From positions 1 to 55,325 of the forward strand of contig JAFVRN010000032.1 of assembly GCA_017504265.1 (NCBI GenBank): DNA of 55,325 bases. Reading direction: 5' to 3'. This document shows, one piece after another, positions 1 through 7,638 of this stretch. The notes below the pieces were generated by a model. It was not told the origin of the DNA. It did no database searches and was given only the letters and a program-made list of their open reading frames with translations. The first letter of the stretch is position 1. Each line of letters opens with the position of its first letter. This DNA comes from Alistipes sp. GTDB lineage: Bacteria; Bacteroidota; Bacteroidia; Bacteroidales; Rikenellaceae. The translations under genes and the position numbers were made by a program.

Positions 1-77
1 AGGTAACGAATAGAATAACCTTCTTCGAGCATCCTCATATATTTGAGCAATGCTCCATAATCGTGCTTTTTGCGCAT
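1..77 (-). CDS. Transposase-like helix-turn-helix protein, N-terminal 25 residues (partial)
   Basis: An ATG at 77 on the minus strand opens 25 codons without a stop that run off the window edge. The residues begin MRKKHDYGALLKYMRMLEEG, basic and then helical with an LEEGYS segment, as in the N-terminal HTH of IS3-family OrfA and related transposase proteins. It is cut by the window, so neither length nor a frameshift to an OrfB can be judged. Confidence 0.5.
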   Translation of the reverse strand, partial: MRKKHDYGALLKYMRMLEEGYSIRY

Positions 78-119
78 AAAGAAACCCCAAAAGTTTTTTG
101 TCTAAACTTTTGGGGTCAC
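1..119 (-). mobile_element. 5' end of an IS3-like insertion sequence (partial)
   Basis: The left edge holds the start of a leftward helix-turn-helix transposase reading frame (1-77) preceded by a 13-bp inverted repeat (84-96 with 104-116, loop 97-103). Read on the minus strand, the element appears to begin near 118 with TGACCCCAAAAGTTTAGACA, which resembles IS3-family (IS150 group) ends as I recall them. The sequence just outside (122-142) is identical to half of an intact terminator hairpin at 29907-29934, which supports a junction around 118-121. The family call is inference because most of the element lies outside the window. Confidence 0.5.
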
Positions 120-121
120 TT

Positions 122-142
122 CAAACTTGTTGGACACGCCCC
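122..142 (-). terminator. Remaining half of the tdh terminator, interrupted by the IS
   Basis: These 21 bases are identical to 29914-29934, where they form the loop and one arm of an intact minus-strand terminator. Here the matching arm is absent and IS sequence follows instead. The site is directly downstream of the minus-strand tdh gene, where a terminator is expected. Confidence 0.5.
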
Positions 143-169
143 TTCTGATTTTTGTGATTATAGGATGTA

Positions 170-1114
170 TTACAACTGCTTCTTGCGTACAGCCTCCAAC
201 ATATCAACTGTCATAGACTCCAAATCCCACTGAGGTTTCCATCCCCACTCTTCACGAGCGCAGCTGTCGTCGAGAGAGTTAGGCCAGCTACGAGAGATCT
301 GATCCTTAACAGGGTCTACGTTGTACTCCATCTGGAAACCGGGTACATGACGCTCGACAACCTCGCGGATAATCTCGGGAGTGAAGCTCATAGCGGCGAT
401 GTTGAACGAGTTACGATGCTTGAGCTTTGCAGGGTCAGCCTCCATAAGCTCTACCGTAGCGCGCAATGCGTCAGGCATATACATCATATCCATATATACG
501 TCGGGAGCGATGTTGCATATGAACTTGTTACCCTTAACTGCCTCGTAGTAGATCTCTACTGCATAGTCAGTTGTACCGCCACCTGGAAGTGTTACGTTAG
601 AGATGATACCGGGGAAACGTACCGAACGAGTATCAACACCAAAGCGTGAGTGGTAGTAGTTAGAAAGCAACTCGCCTGTAACCTTGCATACACCATAGAT
701 TGTGTTTGGCTGCATCACGGTATCCTGTGGAGTCTTATCACGAGGGAAGTCGCCACCGAAAGCACCGATAGAACTTGGAGTAAATACGGCACACTTCTTC
801 TCGCGTGCGATTTCAAGAGAGTTCTCCAAAGCACCCATGTTGATACGCATAGCAAGCTGAGGGTTCTTCTCGCCGGTAGCCGAAAGAAGTGCTACGAGGT
901 TGAAGATAGAGTCGATCTTGTACTTATCGACAAGCTCGGCATACTGCTTTGCATCAAGAGCGTCGAGAGCCTCAAATGGGCCTGCCTCGGCCAATACGGC
1001 GTTGTGTTTTACATCGGTAGCAACTACATTTGATGCACCGTAGATTGAGCGAAGATATGGCACCAACTCAGATCCAATCTGACCGCCGGCACCCAAAACC
1101 AAAATACGCTTCAT
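170..1114 (-). CDS. NAD-dependent L-threonine 3-dehydrogenase, short-chain (epimerase-like) type
   Basis: This 314-residue protein is an extended short-chain dehydrogenase. It has an N-terminal Rossmann motif GAGGQIG (residues 8-14) and a catalytic Tyr140-x3-Lys144. Overall sequence and length match the short-chain threonine dehydrogenases of Bacteroidota, which oxidise L-threonine to 2-amino-3-oxobutyrate in the cytoplasm. That product is normally cleaved to glycine and acetyl-CoA by Kbl, which is not in this window. The gene stands alone. A TATTTTTG box (1195-1202, minus) about 80 bases upstream is a possible -7 element. The alternative is another sugar-nucleotide epimerase, which is less likely because the whole protein resembles Tdh. 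Confidence 0.8.
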   Translation of the reverse strand: MKRILVLGAGGQIGSELVPYLRSIYGASNVVATDVKHNAVLAEAGPFEALDALDAKQYAELVDKYKIDSIFNLVALLSATGEKNPQLAMRINMGALENSLEIAREKKCAVFTPSSIGAFGGDFPRDKTPQDTVMQPNTIYGVCKVTGELLSNYYHSRFGVDTRSVRFPGIISNVTLPGGGTTDYAVEIYYEAVKGNKFICNIAPDVYMDMMYMPDALRATVELMEADPAKLKHRNSFNIAAMSFTPEIIREVVERHVPGFQMEYNVDPVKDQISRSWPNSLDDSCAREEWGWKPQWDLESMTVDMLEAVRKKQL

Positions 1115-1296
1115 TGAATAGTTTATAGTTAGTTATTTCTTTTAGGTTTCAGTGTGTTAGCTCTCTGCTTATGCTTAATGCGGAGAATCATCAACAAAAA
1201 TACACAAAATTTACAAATTAAGTGCGTTTCTATCCACTTTTTTTTCATCATTACGAAAATTATGTGGCATCGGACTCACCTCACGCAAAAAAGTAT

Positions 1297-1304
1297 TATA
1301 TTTG
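1297..1304 (+). promoter_or_regulatory. TATATTTG -7 box for the YqaA-like gene
   Basis: TATATTTG matches the Bacteroidota TAnnTTTG consensus and lies 17 bases before the ATG at 1322. I see no clear -33 TTTG at the expected distance. Confidence 0.5.
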
Positions 1305-1321
1305 TTGCTCAAATATTGGCT

Positions 1322-1771
1322 ATGGAATCACTTCTCGAATATGGATATATAGGCCTCTTTGTAGGCTCTTTTCTGGCTGCGACAATCTTCCCATTCAGTT
1401 CTGATGTGCTTCTCGTCGGAATGTTGCTTGCAGGTGGCGACCCCTATATTACGGTCGTTGTAGCCACCATGGGCAACTGGATTGGAGGACTCACCTCCTA
1501 TTGGATAGGGTGGCTCGGCAAGTTGGAGTGGCTCGAACGCTGGTTCAGGGTTAAGCACGACACCATCGAGCGGCATCGTGCCAAGGTAGAGCGGTGGGGA
1601 CCACTCTTGGCTCTTATGACATGGCTACCCTTCGTAGGCGATATATTTGCGATAGTCTTGGGCTTCTACAAGGCTCGTTTTCTCCCATCTGCATTGTGGA
1701 TGTTCGTGGGTAAGTGCGGCCGTTTTGTGGTTTGGACTCTACTCTACGTAGGTCTTGGCATTGAGCTATAA
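1322..1771 (+). CDS. YqaA/DedA-like small integral membrane protein
   Basis: The 149-residue protein is strongly hydrophobic with about four membrane segments: near residues 5-30, 38-58, 92-115 and 125-147. The short loop motifs (FPFSSDVLL near the N-terminus, LPFVGDIFAIVLG near residue 105) are typical of YqaA, the short relatives of DedA/SNARE-associated proteins of the inner membrane, whose substrate is unsettled. I chose the ATG at 1322 because an upstream in-frame extension is A+T-rich and would lie before the TATATTTG box. The stop overlaps the convergent ispE stop by 6 bases. Confidence 0.75.
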   Translation: MESLLEYGYIGLFVGSFLAATIFPFSSDVLLVGMLLAGGDPYITVVVATMGNWIGGLTSYWIGWLGKLEWLERWFRVKHDTIERHRAKVERWGPLLALMTWLPFVGDIFAIVLGFYKARFLPSALWMFVGKCGRFVVWTLLYVGLGIEL

Positions 1772-2578
1772 CTGCTCTACGTGCAGGAATATAGGGTCTG
1801 AAAACTGCAACGATGGTCTTGTGCGATATAGCGCAAATAGCGCAGATCCCGAACCCGACATCGAAGCATATAGCGCGCCACTGCTTAACAACTGCTCTTT
1901 TAGCTCGGCAATACGCGGATGTGCCTTGAATATATGATGTTCAAAGTCGTTTACTACTCTTGTTTGCCACTCCTCGATAGGTGCTGTGATGCTGTGACAT
2001 AGCTCTTCGTCGGGTTGTTTGGGCGATATGCCACCGTATGCCTCTGCTGTCGATACCCCCTCATCGGGTTTTACCACGGCAAGCCATAATCCTTCGAGAT
2101 CTATATCAATAGGTTGCATTACCTCGCCTCGTGAGGTGCAGTACTGTGGGGTGTTGTATACAAAAAATGGGGTGTCGCTGCCAAGCTCCGCCGCGAGTGT
2201 GGCAAGTCTCCTCTTGTCGAGATTAAGACCATACAATGTGTCGATAGCCATTATCACTGCTGTGGCATCCGACGAGCCACCGCCAAGACCGGCTCCAAAA
2301 GGTACACGCTTGTCGAGTGACAAGCGCACGCCCCCTACACCATAACGCTCCTGCATTAGGCGTGCGGCACGTACCATGAGGTTCTTGTCGGGAGGACAGT
2401 CTACCGTAATGCCACATTGGCTAAACGCAATCTCGTTACCCTCGTTGCGTTGCACCTCTACGATGTCGTACAGCCCCTTGACGGGCAGCATAATGGTTTG
2501 TAGCTCGTGGTAGCCATCCTCTCGTTTGCGCACGACACGCAATCCGAGGTTTATTTTGCAGTTGGCCCTGATAATCAT
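1766..2578 (-). CDS. ispE: 4-diphosphocytidyl-2-C-methyl-D-erythritol kinase
   Basis: A 270-residue GHMP kinase that phosphorylates the 2-hydroxyl of CDP-methylerythritol in the non-mevalonate isoprenoid pathway, using ATP in the cytoplasm. The start (ANCKINLGL near residue 5, then DGYHELQTIM) and the glycine-rich ATP loop PFGAGLGGGSSDATA are diagnostic for IspE. The ATG at 2578 is chosen because the family begins right there; a longer frame would run into the preceding gene. It starts one base after the stop of the zinc-ribbon membrane protein gene, so the two are probably cotranscribed. Confidence 0.93.
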   Translation of the reverse strand: MIIRANCKINLGLRVVRKREDGYHELQTIMLPVKGLYDIVEVQRNEGNEIAFSQCGITVDCPPDKNLMVRAARLMQERYGVGGVRLSLDKRVPFGAGLGGGSSDATAVIMAIDTLYGLNLDKRRLATLAAELGSDTPFFVYNTPQYCTSRGEVMQPIDIDLEGLWLAVVKPDEGVSTAEAYGGISPKQPDEELCHSITAPIEEWQTRVVNDFEHHIFKAHPRIAELKEQLLSSGALYASMSGSGSALFALYRTRPSLQFSDPIFLHVEQL

Positions 2579-2579
2579 A

Positions 2580-2936
2580 CTATGAGAAGATGCCAAAGCA
2601 TACGAAGGGGAAGAAGATACCGATAACAAACGCTATAAGTACGGCATATATAGCATACTTAGCGAAACGTCGTGAGTATCTGCCATATAACTCCGCACCG
2701 GCCTTATTGCCACAATCCCACCTGTCGTCCGACTTGATGTAGTAGTATAGCGATACCAGGCCGAATGGCCAGAATAGTATAATGGCTATTACCACACGAG
2801 CAAGGCTGCTATGTGGGTTTTCACCCTCGGTCGTTGAGTGTTGCATATCACTGCCGAGTTGATGCCCGCAGTGTGGGCAGTGGCTGATTGTCGAGGCTAC
2901 CAAACCTCCACATTCGGGACAAGGTCTTGCTGTCAT
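2580..2936 (-). CDS. Zinc-ribbon and CD225/dispanin-like two-helix membrane protein
   Basis: The 118-residue protein begins with a zinc ribbon (C6-x2-C9 and C20-x2-C23) and continues with a polar linker. It then has two hydrophobic segments (about residues 45-68 and 95-117) separated by a basic loop with an AGAELYGRYSRRFAKYA pattern. This layout matches the CD225/interferon-induced transmembrane-like family found in many bacteria next to a zinc ribbon, whose role is unknown. It is the first gene of a two-gene unit with ispE (1-base gap). A TAACTTTG box on the minus strand (2958-2965) is a plausible promoter. No enzyme function is suggested. Confidence 0.65.
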   Translation of the reverse strand: MTARPCPECGGLVASTISHCPHCGHQLGSDMQHSTTEGENPHSSLARVVIAIILFWPFGLVSLYYYIKSDDRWDCGNKAGAELYGRYSRRFAKYAIYAVLIAFVIGIFFPFVCFGIFS

Positions 2937-3034
2937 ACATACAAATTTTAGCAATAGCAAAGTTAATAACAATTTTTGAGATTATAAAGATAACGAAACA
3001 ATAGTTTGTGGTATAGATAATATTTTGACAAATA

Positions 3035-3066
3035 TTTGCATATGATAAATCGTTTTCTTATCTTTG
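3035..3066 (+). promoter_or_regulatory. Bacteroidota-type promoter for the 94-residue protein gene
   Basis: TTTG at 3035-3038, a 20-base spacer, then TATCTTTG at 3059-3066 match the -33/-7 consensus well. The ATG at 3097 follows 30 bases later. Confidence 0.7.
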
Positions 3067-3096
3067 CATTTAGCAAAATCTATAAAAAGAGATATT

Positions 3097-3381
3097 ATGG
3101 CAAATCTAAGAGTACTTAAAAAGGAGATTGACTACCGTTTGGAGGAGTTCGTTTTCGACTGCGAGATGGCAGCATTTGTGCAGCCTAACAAGGAGGAGTC
3201 AATCGTTGAACTAATGCAGAAGAGCATCGAGTTGCGCAACCTTCTATATTGCAAGGCAAACAACCCTGCAGAGCCTAAGAATCGTTCCCTCGTAAAGAAA
3301 CACTATGCTGCTTTGCGTCGTGATATGGTAGCAAGCTATGCTGCCTTGTTCGAGGAGCTTAGCGAGGTTTGCAACAAGTAA
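3097..3381 (+). CDS. Small cytoplasmic protein of unknown function
   Basis: A 94-residue, mostly helical protein beginning MANLRVLKKEIDYRLEEFVF. It is rich in Glu, Lys and Leu and has no signal peptide or membrane segment. It has its own good promoter (3035-3066) and a consistent coding pattern. I believe similar short proteins occur across Bacteroidales but recognise no named family. The gene stands alone, ends near the pyr operon terminator, and nothing around it suggests a function. Confidence 0.7.
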   Translation: MANLRVLKKEIDYRLEEFVFDCEMAAFVQPNKEESIVELMQKSIELRNLLYCKANNPAEPKNRSLVKKHYAALRRDMVASYAALFEELSEVCNK

Positions 3382-3417
3382 ACTTCCAAGTTTTGGACGT
3401 ATGGTGGTCTTTGCAAC

Positions 3418-3458
3418 CACCAAACAAAAGAGGGGCTGACCTAAGCGGTTAGCCCCTC
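3418..3458 (-). terminator. Intrinsic terminator of the pyr operon
   Basis: A 12-bp stem (3430-3441 with 3447-3458, one G-T pair, loop TAAGC) lies between pyrB and the convergent 94-residue protein gene. On the minus strand it is followed by TTTTGTTTG, so it fits termination after pyrB. The plus-strand side has a weaker T-tract and may also stop the convergent gene. Confidence 0.75.
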
Positions 3459-3477
3459 AATCGTTTTGCTGTGCCGT

Positions 3478-4560
3478 CTACTCTGCCTTCGACTCGCAAT
3501 ATACACAGCGAATAGTGCCACTCTCAATTGCCGATGCCTCAAAGCGTGGACGTACAGGCTCCAAATTTGAGATACACAGAGGATTAGAACACTTGCAACC
3601 TGCAATCGCCTGACCTTCGTGTTGGTCAAAATTCTTCTCAGGATTATTCTGCCACTCCAATAATTTGAGAATAAGTGCCATACGTACAAATTTGCCGTTC
3701 TCCACCTGGCGGAAGTATGCGGCACGCGGGTCGCTATCTACGTCAATGGCAATCTCGTTTACGCGGGGTAGCGGATGAAGTATTGCCATATGCTCCTTAG
3801 CACCACGCAGCTTGGCTGCATCGAGTATGAAGCAATCCTTAACGCGCTCATACTCATCCAGGTCCGTAAAACGCTCCTGCTGTACTCGCGTCATATAGAG
3901 TATATCGATATCGCCGATAACGCTCTCTATATCGTTTGACTCACGGTACTCTATGCCGAAGCGGTCGCATACATCGCGCTTGATGTAGTCGGGTAGAGCA
4001 AGCTCCGGAGGCGAGATAAGGATAAAGCGGGTATTCGAGTAGCGCGTCATAGCCTTTATCAGAGAGTGTACCGTACGGCCATATTTCAGATCTCCCACAA
4101 GACCAATAGTCAGGTTGTTGAGTGTGCCTAACTCTCGTTTGATGGTGAGCAGGTCGGTGAGTGTCTGTGTAGGATGGCTATGGCTGCCGTCACCCGCATT
4201 GATTATAGGCGTGCGTGATACCTCGGTTGCGGCAAGGGGAGCTCCCTCCACCTTGTGGCGCATAGCGATAATATCGGCAAAGCAGTTGATAACACGCACC
4301 GTATCCTGCACCGTCTCGCCCTTGGATACCGACGAAGAGCGGGCATCGGCAAAGCCGATAACATTACCGCCAAGCTCCATCATCGCCGATGTAAAGCTCA
4401 GGCGTGTACGTGTACTTGGCTCGTAGAAGAGCGTCGCAAGCTTCTTGCCGCGGCATACGTCGCTGTACTGCTCTCTGTTTGCGATGATATCTTCTGCAAG
4501 TGCAATAATCTCGGCAATCTCGTGTACCGAGAGATCAGTGGGGTCTATCAAGTGCTTCAT
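3478..4560 (-). CDS. pyrB: Aspartate carbamoyltransferase with a fused PyrI-type zinc domain
   Basis: The first ~308 of 360 residues are a standard aspartate carbamoyltransferase, which joins carbamoyl phosphate and aspartate. Visible motifs are the carbamoyl phosphate loop [12 protein letters not shown], the [12 protein letters not shown] segment and HPLPRVNEI near residue 265. A linker of about 12 residues leads to a C-terminal domain with C324-x4-C329-x22-C352-x2-C355, including CISNLEPV and CVYCESK. That pattern is the zinc domain of the regulatory chain PyrI, whose C-x4-C and C-x2-C ligands dock it on PyrB. The PyrI N-terminal nucleotide-binding domain is absent and no separate pyrI is in the window. 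It is the last gene of the operon, 29 bases after pyrE. The catalytic assignment is firm; the role of the fused domain is inferred. Confidence 0.93.
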   Translation of the reverse strand: MKHLIDPTDLSVHEIAEIIALAEDIIANREQYSDVCRGKKLATLFYEPSTRTRLSFTSAMMELGGNVIGFADARSSSVSKGETVQDTVRVINCFADIIAMRHKVEGAPLAATEVSRTPIINAGDGSHSHPTQTLTDLLTIKRELGTLNNLTIGLVGDLKYGRTVHSLIKAMTRYSNTRFILISPPELALPDYIKRDVCDRFGIEYRESNDIESVIGDIDILYMTRVQQERFTDLDEYERVKDCFILDAAKLRGAKEHMAILHPLPRVNEIAIDVDSDPRAAYFRQVENGKFVRMALILKLLEWQNNPEKNFDQHEGQAIAGCKCSNPLCISNLEPVRPRFEASAIESGTIRCVYCESKAE

Positions 4561-4589
4561 CTTAGCTATTGTTATAGTTTGACCTCTAA

Positions 4590-5219
4590 TTACTTAATCC
4601 AACTCTCGTCAGAGGGGTTGCTTCTGAATTTTAGGATACGCTCCTTATCATCGGCCTTGATGTAACCCTCTTCGGCTGCTACCTCTACCAATGCGTCGAG
4701 GTTTGACAAAGAGTAGTTCTTGGCATTGGCAGCAGCAAGACGGTCCAAACCCTTCTGCATACCATATGTGAAGATGCTTACGATACCGAGTACATCGGCA
4801 CCTGCGCTACGCAAGGCCTCTACTACCTCGATGCAGCTGCCGCCTGTTGAGATAAGGTCCTCGACAACTACTACCTTCTGACCCTTTTCGAGCTTACCTT
4901 CAATCTGGTTGCCACGGCCGTGATCCTTCGAGCCTGAACGAACATAACCCATTGGAAGGTTGAGGATGGTAGCTGTAATTGCTGCGTGTGCGATACCTGC
5001 CGTAGATGTGCCCATAAGTACCTCTACCTCGGGGTAGTGCTTACGGATAAGCTCCGCAAGACCCTCCTCTACGTGGTTACGTACCTCGGGGGCGGTGAGA
5101 GTAAGACGGTTATCGCAATATATAGGGCTCTTGATACCACTTGCCCATGTAAAGGGCTGCTCGGGACGCAAAAATACTGCGCCGATAGAGAGTAGGTCTT
5201 TTGCTATCTTCTTTTCCAT
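4590..5219 (-). CDS. pyrE: Orotate phosphoribosyltransferase
   Basis: A 209-residue type I phosphoribosyltransferase converting orotate and PRPP to OMP. It has [16 protein letters not shown] near residue 24, the [10 protein letters not shown] loop, the mobile lysine loop [15 protein letters not shown] and the PRPP motif [13 protein letters not shown], in the usual order. Length is normal. It sits between pyrF (55-base gap) and pyrB (29-base gap). This is the largest gap within the operon, but it contains no convincing terminator or promoter. Confidence 0.95.
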   Translation of the reverse strand: MEKKIAKDLLSIGAVFLRPEQPFTWASGIKSPIYCDNRLTLTAPEVRNHVEEGLAELIRKHYPEVEVLMGTSTAGIAHAAITATILNLPMGYVRSGSKDHGRGNQIEGKLEKGQKVVVVEDLISTGGSCIEVVEALRSAGADVLGIVSIFTYGMQKGLDRLAAANAKNYSLSNLDALVEVAAEEGYIKADDKERILKFRSNPSDESWIK

Positions 5220-5274
5220 AAATAGTTTATGTGTTTTATGTGATTAATAACTTAATATGTAAATACGTTTCGCT

Positions 5275-5976
5275 CTATTCACCACAGAACTCCTTTAAGC
5301 AACGCTCATAGGCAGCTACAGGGTCGTCGGCAGCCGTAATAGGGCGACCTACAACGATGAAGTCCGAGCCAATCTCACGTGCACGTTCCGGTGTTGTTAC
5401 ACGCACCTGATCGCCTACCTCGCCATCGGCAAAGCGTACGCCCGGTGTGATTGTCATAAACTCACTGCCACACGCCTGCTTAACCATTGCAGCCTCCAAC
5501 GGAGAGCATACCACGCCATCCAGGCCGGCCTCCTTGGTGTTCTGTGCATACTTAACGATGGTATCGTTGATAGTTGCGTCTATAAGCAACTCCTTCTGCA
5601 TACGCTCCTCAGATGTTGAGGTGAGCTGCGTAACGGCAATAAGCAGTGGTCGTGTACCATCTTCGCGTGTGAGGCCCTCACGCGCAGCACGCATCATATC
5701 TATCGTGCCGGCTGCGTGTACGTTAGTCATATCGACATCCAAGTTGCGGAGTACGGACATAGCCTTCTTCACGGTGTTTGGTATATCGTGTAGTTTAAGG
5801 TCGAGGAAGATGCGGTGACCACGAGCCTTGATTGTGCGTACAATCTCCGGACCCTCGGCATAGAATAGCTCCATACCGATCTTTACAAAGGGCTTACGGC
5901 CGGTAAACTTATCCAAAAAGTTGAGTGTCTGCTCCTTGCTGCTGAAATCGCAGGCGATAATTACATCTCGTTTCAT
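5275..5976 (-). CDS. pyrF: Orotidine 5'-phosphate decarboxylase
   Basis: A 233-residue TIM-barrel enzyme that decarboxylates OMP to UMP, the last step of the pathway. It shows the catalytic charged cluster [11 protein letters not shown] near residue 58, ACDF at the start, and the phosphate-binding TPGVRF and GRPIT segments near the C-terminus. This is the short ~235-residue bacterial type. It lies 7 bases after pyrD in the same operon. Confidence 0.95.
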   Translation of the reverse strand: MKRDVIIACDFSSKEQTLNFLDKFTGRKPFVKIGMELFYAEGPEIVRTIKARGHRIFLDLKLHDIPNTVKKAMSVLRNLDVDMTNVHAAGTIDMMRAAREGLTREDGTRPLLIAVTQLTSTSEERMQKELLIDATINDTIVKYAQNTKEAGLDGVVCSPLEAAMVKQACGSEFMTITPGVRFADGEVGDQVRVTTPERAREIGSDFIVVGRPITAADDPVAAYERCLKEFCGE

Positions 5977-5983
5977 ACCTTAT

Positions 5984-6904
5984 CTATTTTACAATTCCTA
6001 TAATATCTGTTAGTCGCTCTATGCCAAGGCGTTGCATCTCGCGTGGCAGGGCCTCGATTATATCCTTTGCGGCATATGGGTTTTTGAGGTTGGCGGCACC
6101 CACCTGCACGGCAGTTGCGCCGGCCATCATCATCTCTATCACGTTGTCGGCACTACTTACGCCACCGCATCCCATAACCGGAATATGACAGGCATTGGCC
6201 ACCTGATATACCATACGTACAGCCACAGGGAAGATGGCATCTCCCGAGAAGCCGCCCATCTTATTGGCGATGACAGGTCGGCGACGCATAGTGTCTATAC
6301 GCATGCCGAGCAGCGTGTTAATCAGACATATGCCATCGGCACCTGCATCCTCGCATGCGCGTGCTATGGATACAATATCCGTAACATTGGGGCTGAGCTT
6401 GATAAATACCGGCTTTGTCGTCACGCTCTTGACACGTCGTGTAACCTCGGCTGCCGACTCGGGCTGTGTGCCGAAGCTCATACCTCCGTTATGCACATTA
6501 GGACACGATACATTAACCTCGATGATCTCCACCTGCTCCTCTTTATCTATCTTAGCACAACACTCCTCGTACTCCTCCAACGAGAAGCCACTGATGTTGG
6601 CTACTATAGGCTTGTGAAATATCGAGCGTAGGTGGGGTAGCTCCTCCGAGATAACCTTATCGATACCCGGATTTTGCAATCCTACCGAGTTTATCATGCC
6701 CGCCTCGCACTCTGCAATACGTGGTGTGGGGTTGCCAAAACGTGCATCACGTGTTGTACCCTTGAACGATATCGCTCCGAGGCAATCCAAGTCGTAGAAG
6801 TCGGCAAACTCACGGCCGAAACCAAAGGTGCCGCTTGCCGGAATTATGGGGTTGTCGAGCTTCACGCCGCAAAGCTCGACCGATGTATCGTAGTGCTTTA
6901 CCAT
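5984..6904 (-). CDS. pyrD: Dihydroorotate dehydrogenase, class 1B catalytic subunit
   Basis: A 306-residue FMN TIM-barrel enzyme that oxidises dihydroorotate to orotate. It has ASGTFGFG at the start, the active-site Cys in EVNVSCPN, KLSPNVTD, and the FMN phosphate site MGCGGVSSADN near the C-terminus. The upstream gene pyrK overlaps it by 7 bases, which marks it as class 1B: electrons go through PyrK to NAD+. Compare the PyrD-like paralogue at 53868-54842, which lacks the Cys motif. Confidence 0.95.
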   Translation of the reverse strand: MVKHYDTSVELCGVKLDNPIIPASGTFGFGREFADFYDLDCLGAISFKGTTRDARFGNPTPRIAECEAGMINSVGLQNPGIDKVISEELPHLRSIFHKPIVANISGFSLEEYEECCAKIDKEEQVEIIEVNVSCPNVHNGGMSFGTQPESAAEVTRRVKSVTTKPVFIKLSPNVTDIVSIARACEDAGADGICLINTLLGMRIDTMRRRPVIANKMGGFSGDAIFPVAVRMVYQVANACHIPVMGCGGVSSADNVIEMMMAGATAVQVGAANLKNPYAAKDIIEALPREMQRLGIERLTDIIGIVK

Positions 6905-7638
6905 ATTATCTCTTCACGTTTAAGTACAGGACCATCCTTGCATATACGCTTATTGCCATACTTGGTCTTGCACGAGCAACCCATGCAAGCACCAAAGCCA
7001 CATCCCATGCGCTCCTCGAAGCTAAATTCGGCAGCTACATCCGTAGCATCGTACAATGCTTTGAGCATAGGCAGTGGGCCACAGCTGTATATGTAGTCGA
7101 AGTCGAGACCCTTCTCCTTGATGACATCCGTCACAAAACCCTTTGTACCTACCGAGCCATCGGCTGTCGATACGAATACATCCACGCCTAAGGCCTTAAA
7201 CTCCTCGTAGTAGAATATCTCACTCTCGGTGTTAAAGCCGAGGATAACCATAGGGTGCTTACCTTCGGCAATCAGCCTCTTGCATAGGTTGTACATAGGT
7301 GGTACACCTACGCCACCGCCAACAAGTAGCGGGCGACGAGCATTGTTATCTGTCGAGAAGCCGTTGCCAAGACCCGTAAGGATGTCGAGCCTCTCGCCGA
7401 CCTGTAGCATCTTCATCTGCTCGGTGCCACGTCCTACAACCTTATATATAATGGTGATGGTGTGCTCATCGTAGTCGCAAACCGATATAGGACGACGTAG
7501 ATACTTGCCTTCAAGCTCGATATTGATGAACTGTCCCGAACGTGTTATATATTGGGTATCACCCTCCAACACCATACGGAATACCGCAGGTGTCAGAGGT
7601 GTGTTACTTACAATGGTATATTCTCCCTTTTTATACAT
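6898..7638 (-). CDS. pyrK: Dihydroorotate dehydrogenase electron-transfer subunit
   Basis: A 246-residue flavoprotein of the ferredoxin-reductase type carrying electrons from PyrD to NAD+. It has the FAD motif RRPISVCDY, an NAD-binding GGGVGVPPMYNL segment, and a C-terminal [2Fe-2S] site C213-x4-C218-x2-C221-x11-C233. Its ATG shares one base with the carB stop (TAATG), and its end overlaps pyrD by 7 bases, so translation is likely coupled through carB-pyrK-pyrD. Confidence 0.95.
   Translation of the reverse strand: MYKKGEYTIVSNTPLTPAVFRMVLEGDTQYITRSGQFINIELEGKYLRRPISVCDYDEHTITIIYKVVGRGTEQMKMLQVGERLDILTGLGNGFSTDNNARRPLLVGGGVGVPPMYNLCKRLIAEGKHPMVILGFNTESEIFYYEEFKALGVDVFVSTADGSVGTKGFVTDVIKEKGLDFDYIYSCGPLPMLKALYDATDVAAEFSFEERMGCGFGACMGCSCKTKYGNKRICKDGPVLKREEIIW

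Noticed and set aside
5220-5274. Internal promoter or attenuator between pyrF and pyrE
   Set aside because: The 55-base gap is A+T-rich but shows neither a TAnnTTTG box nor a stem with a T-tract on the minus strand.
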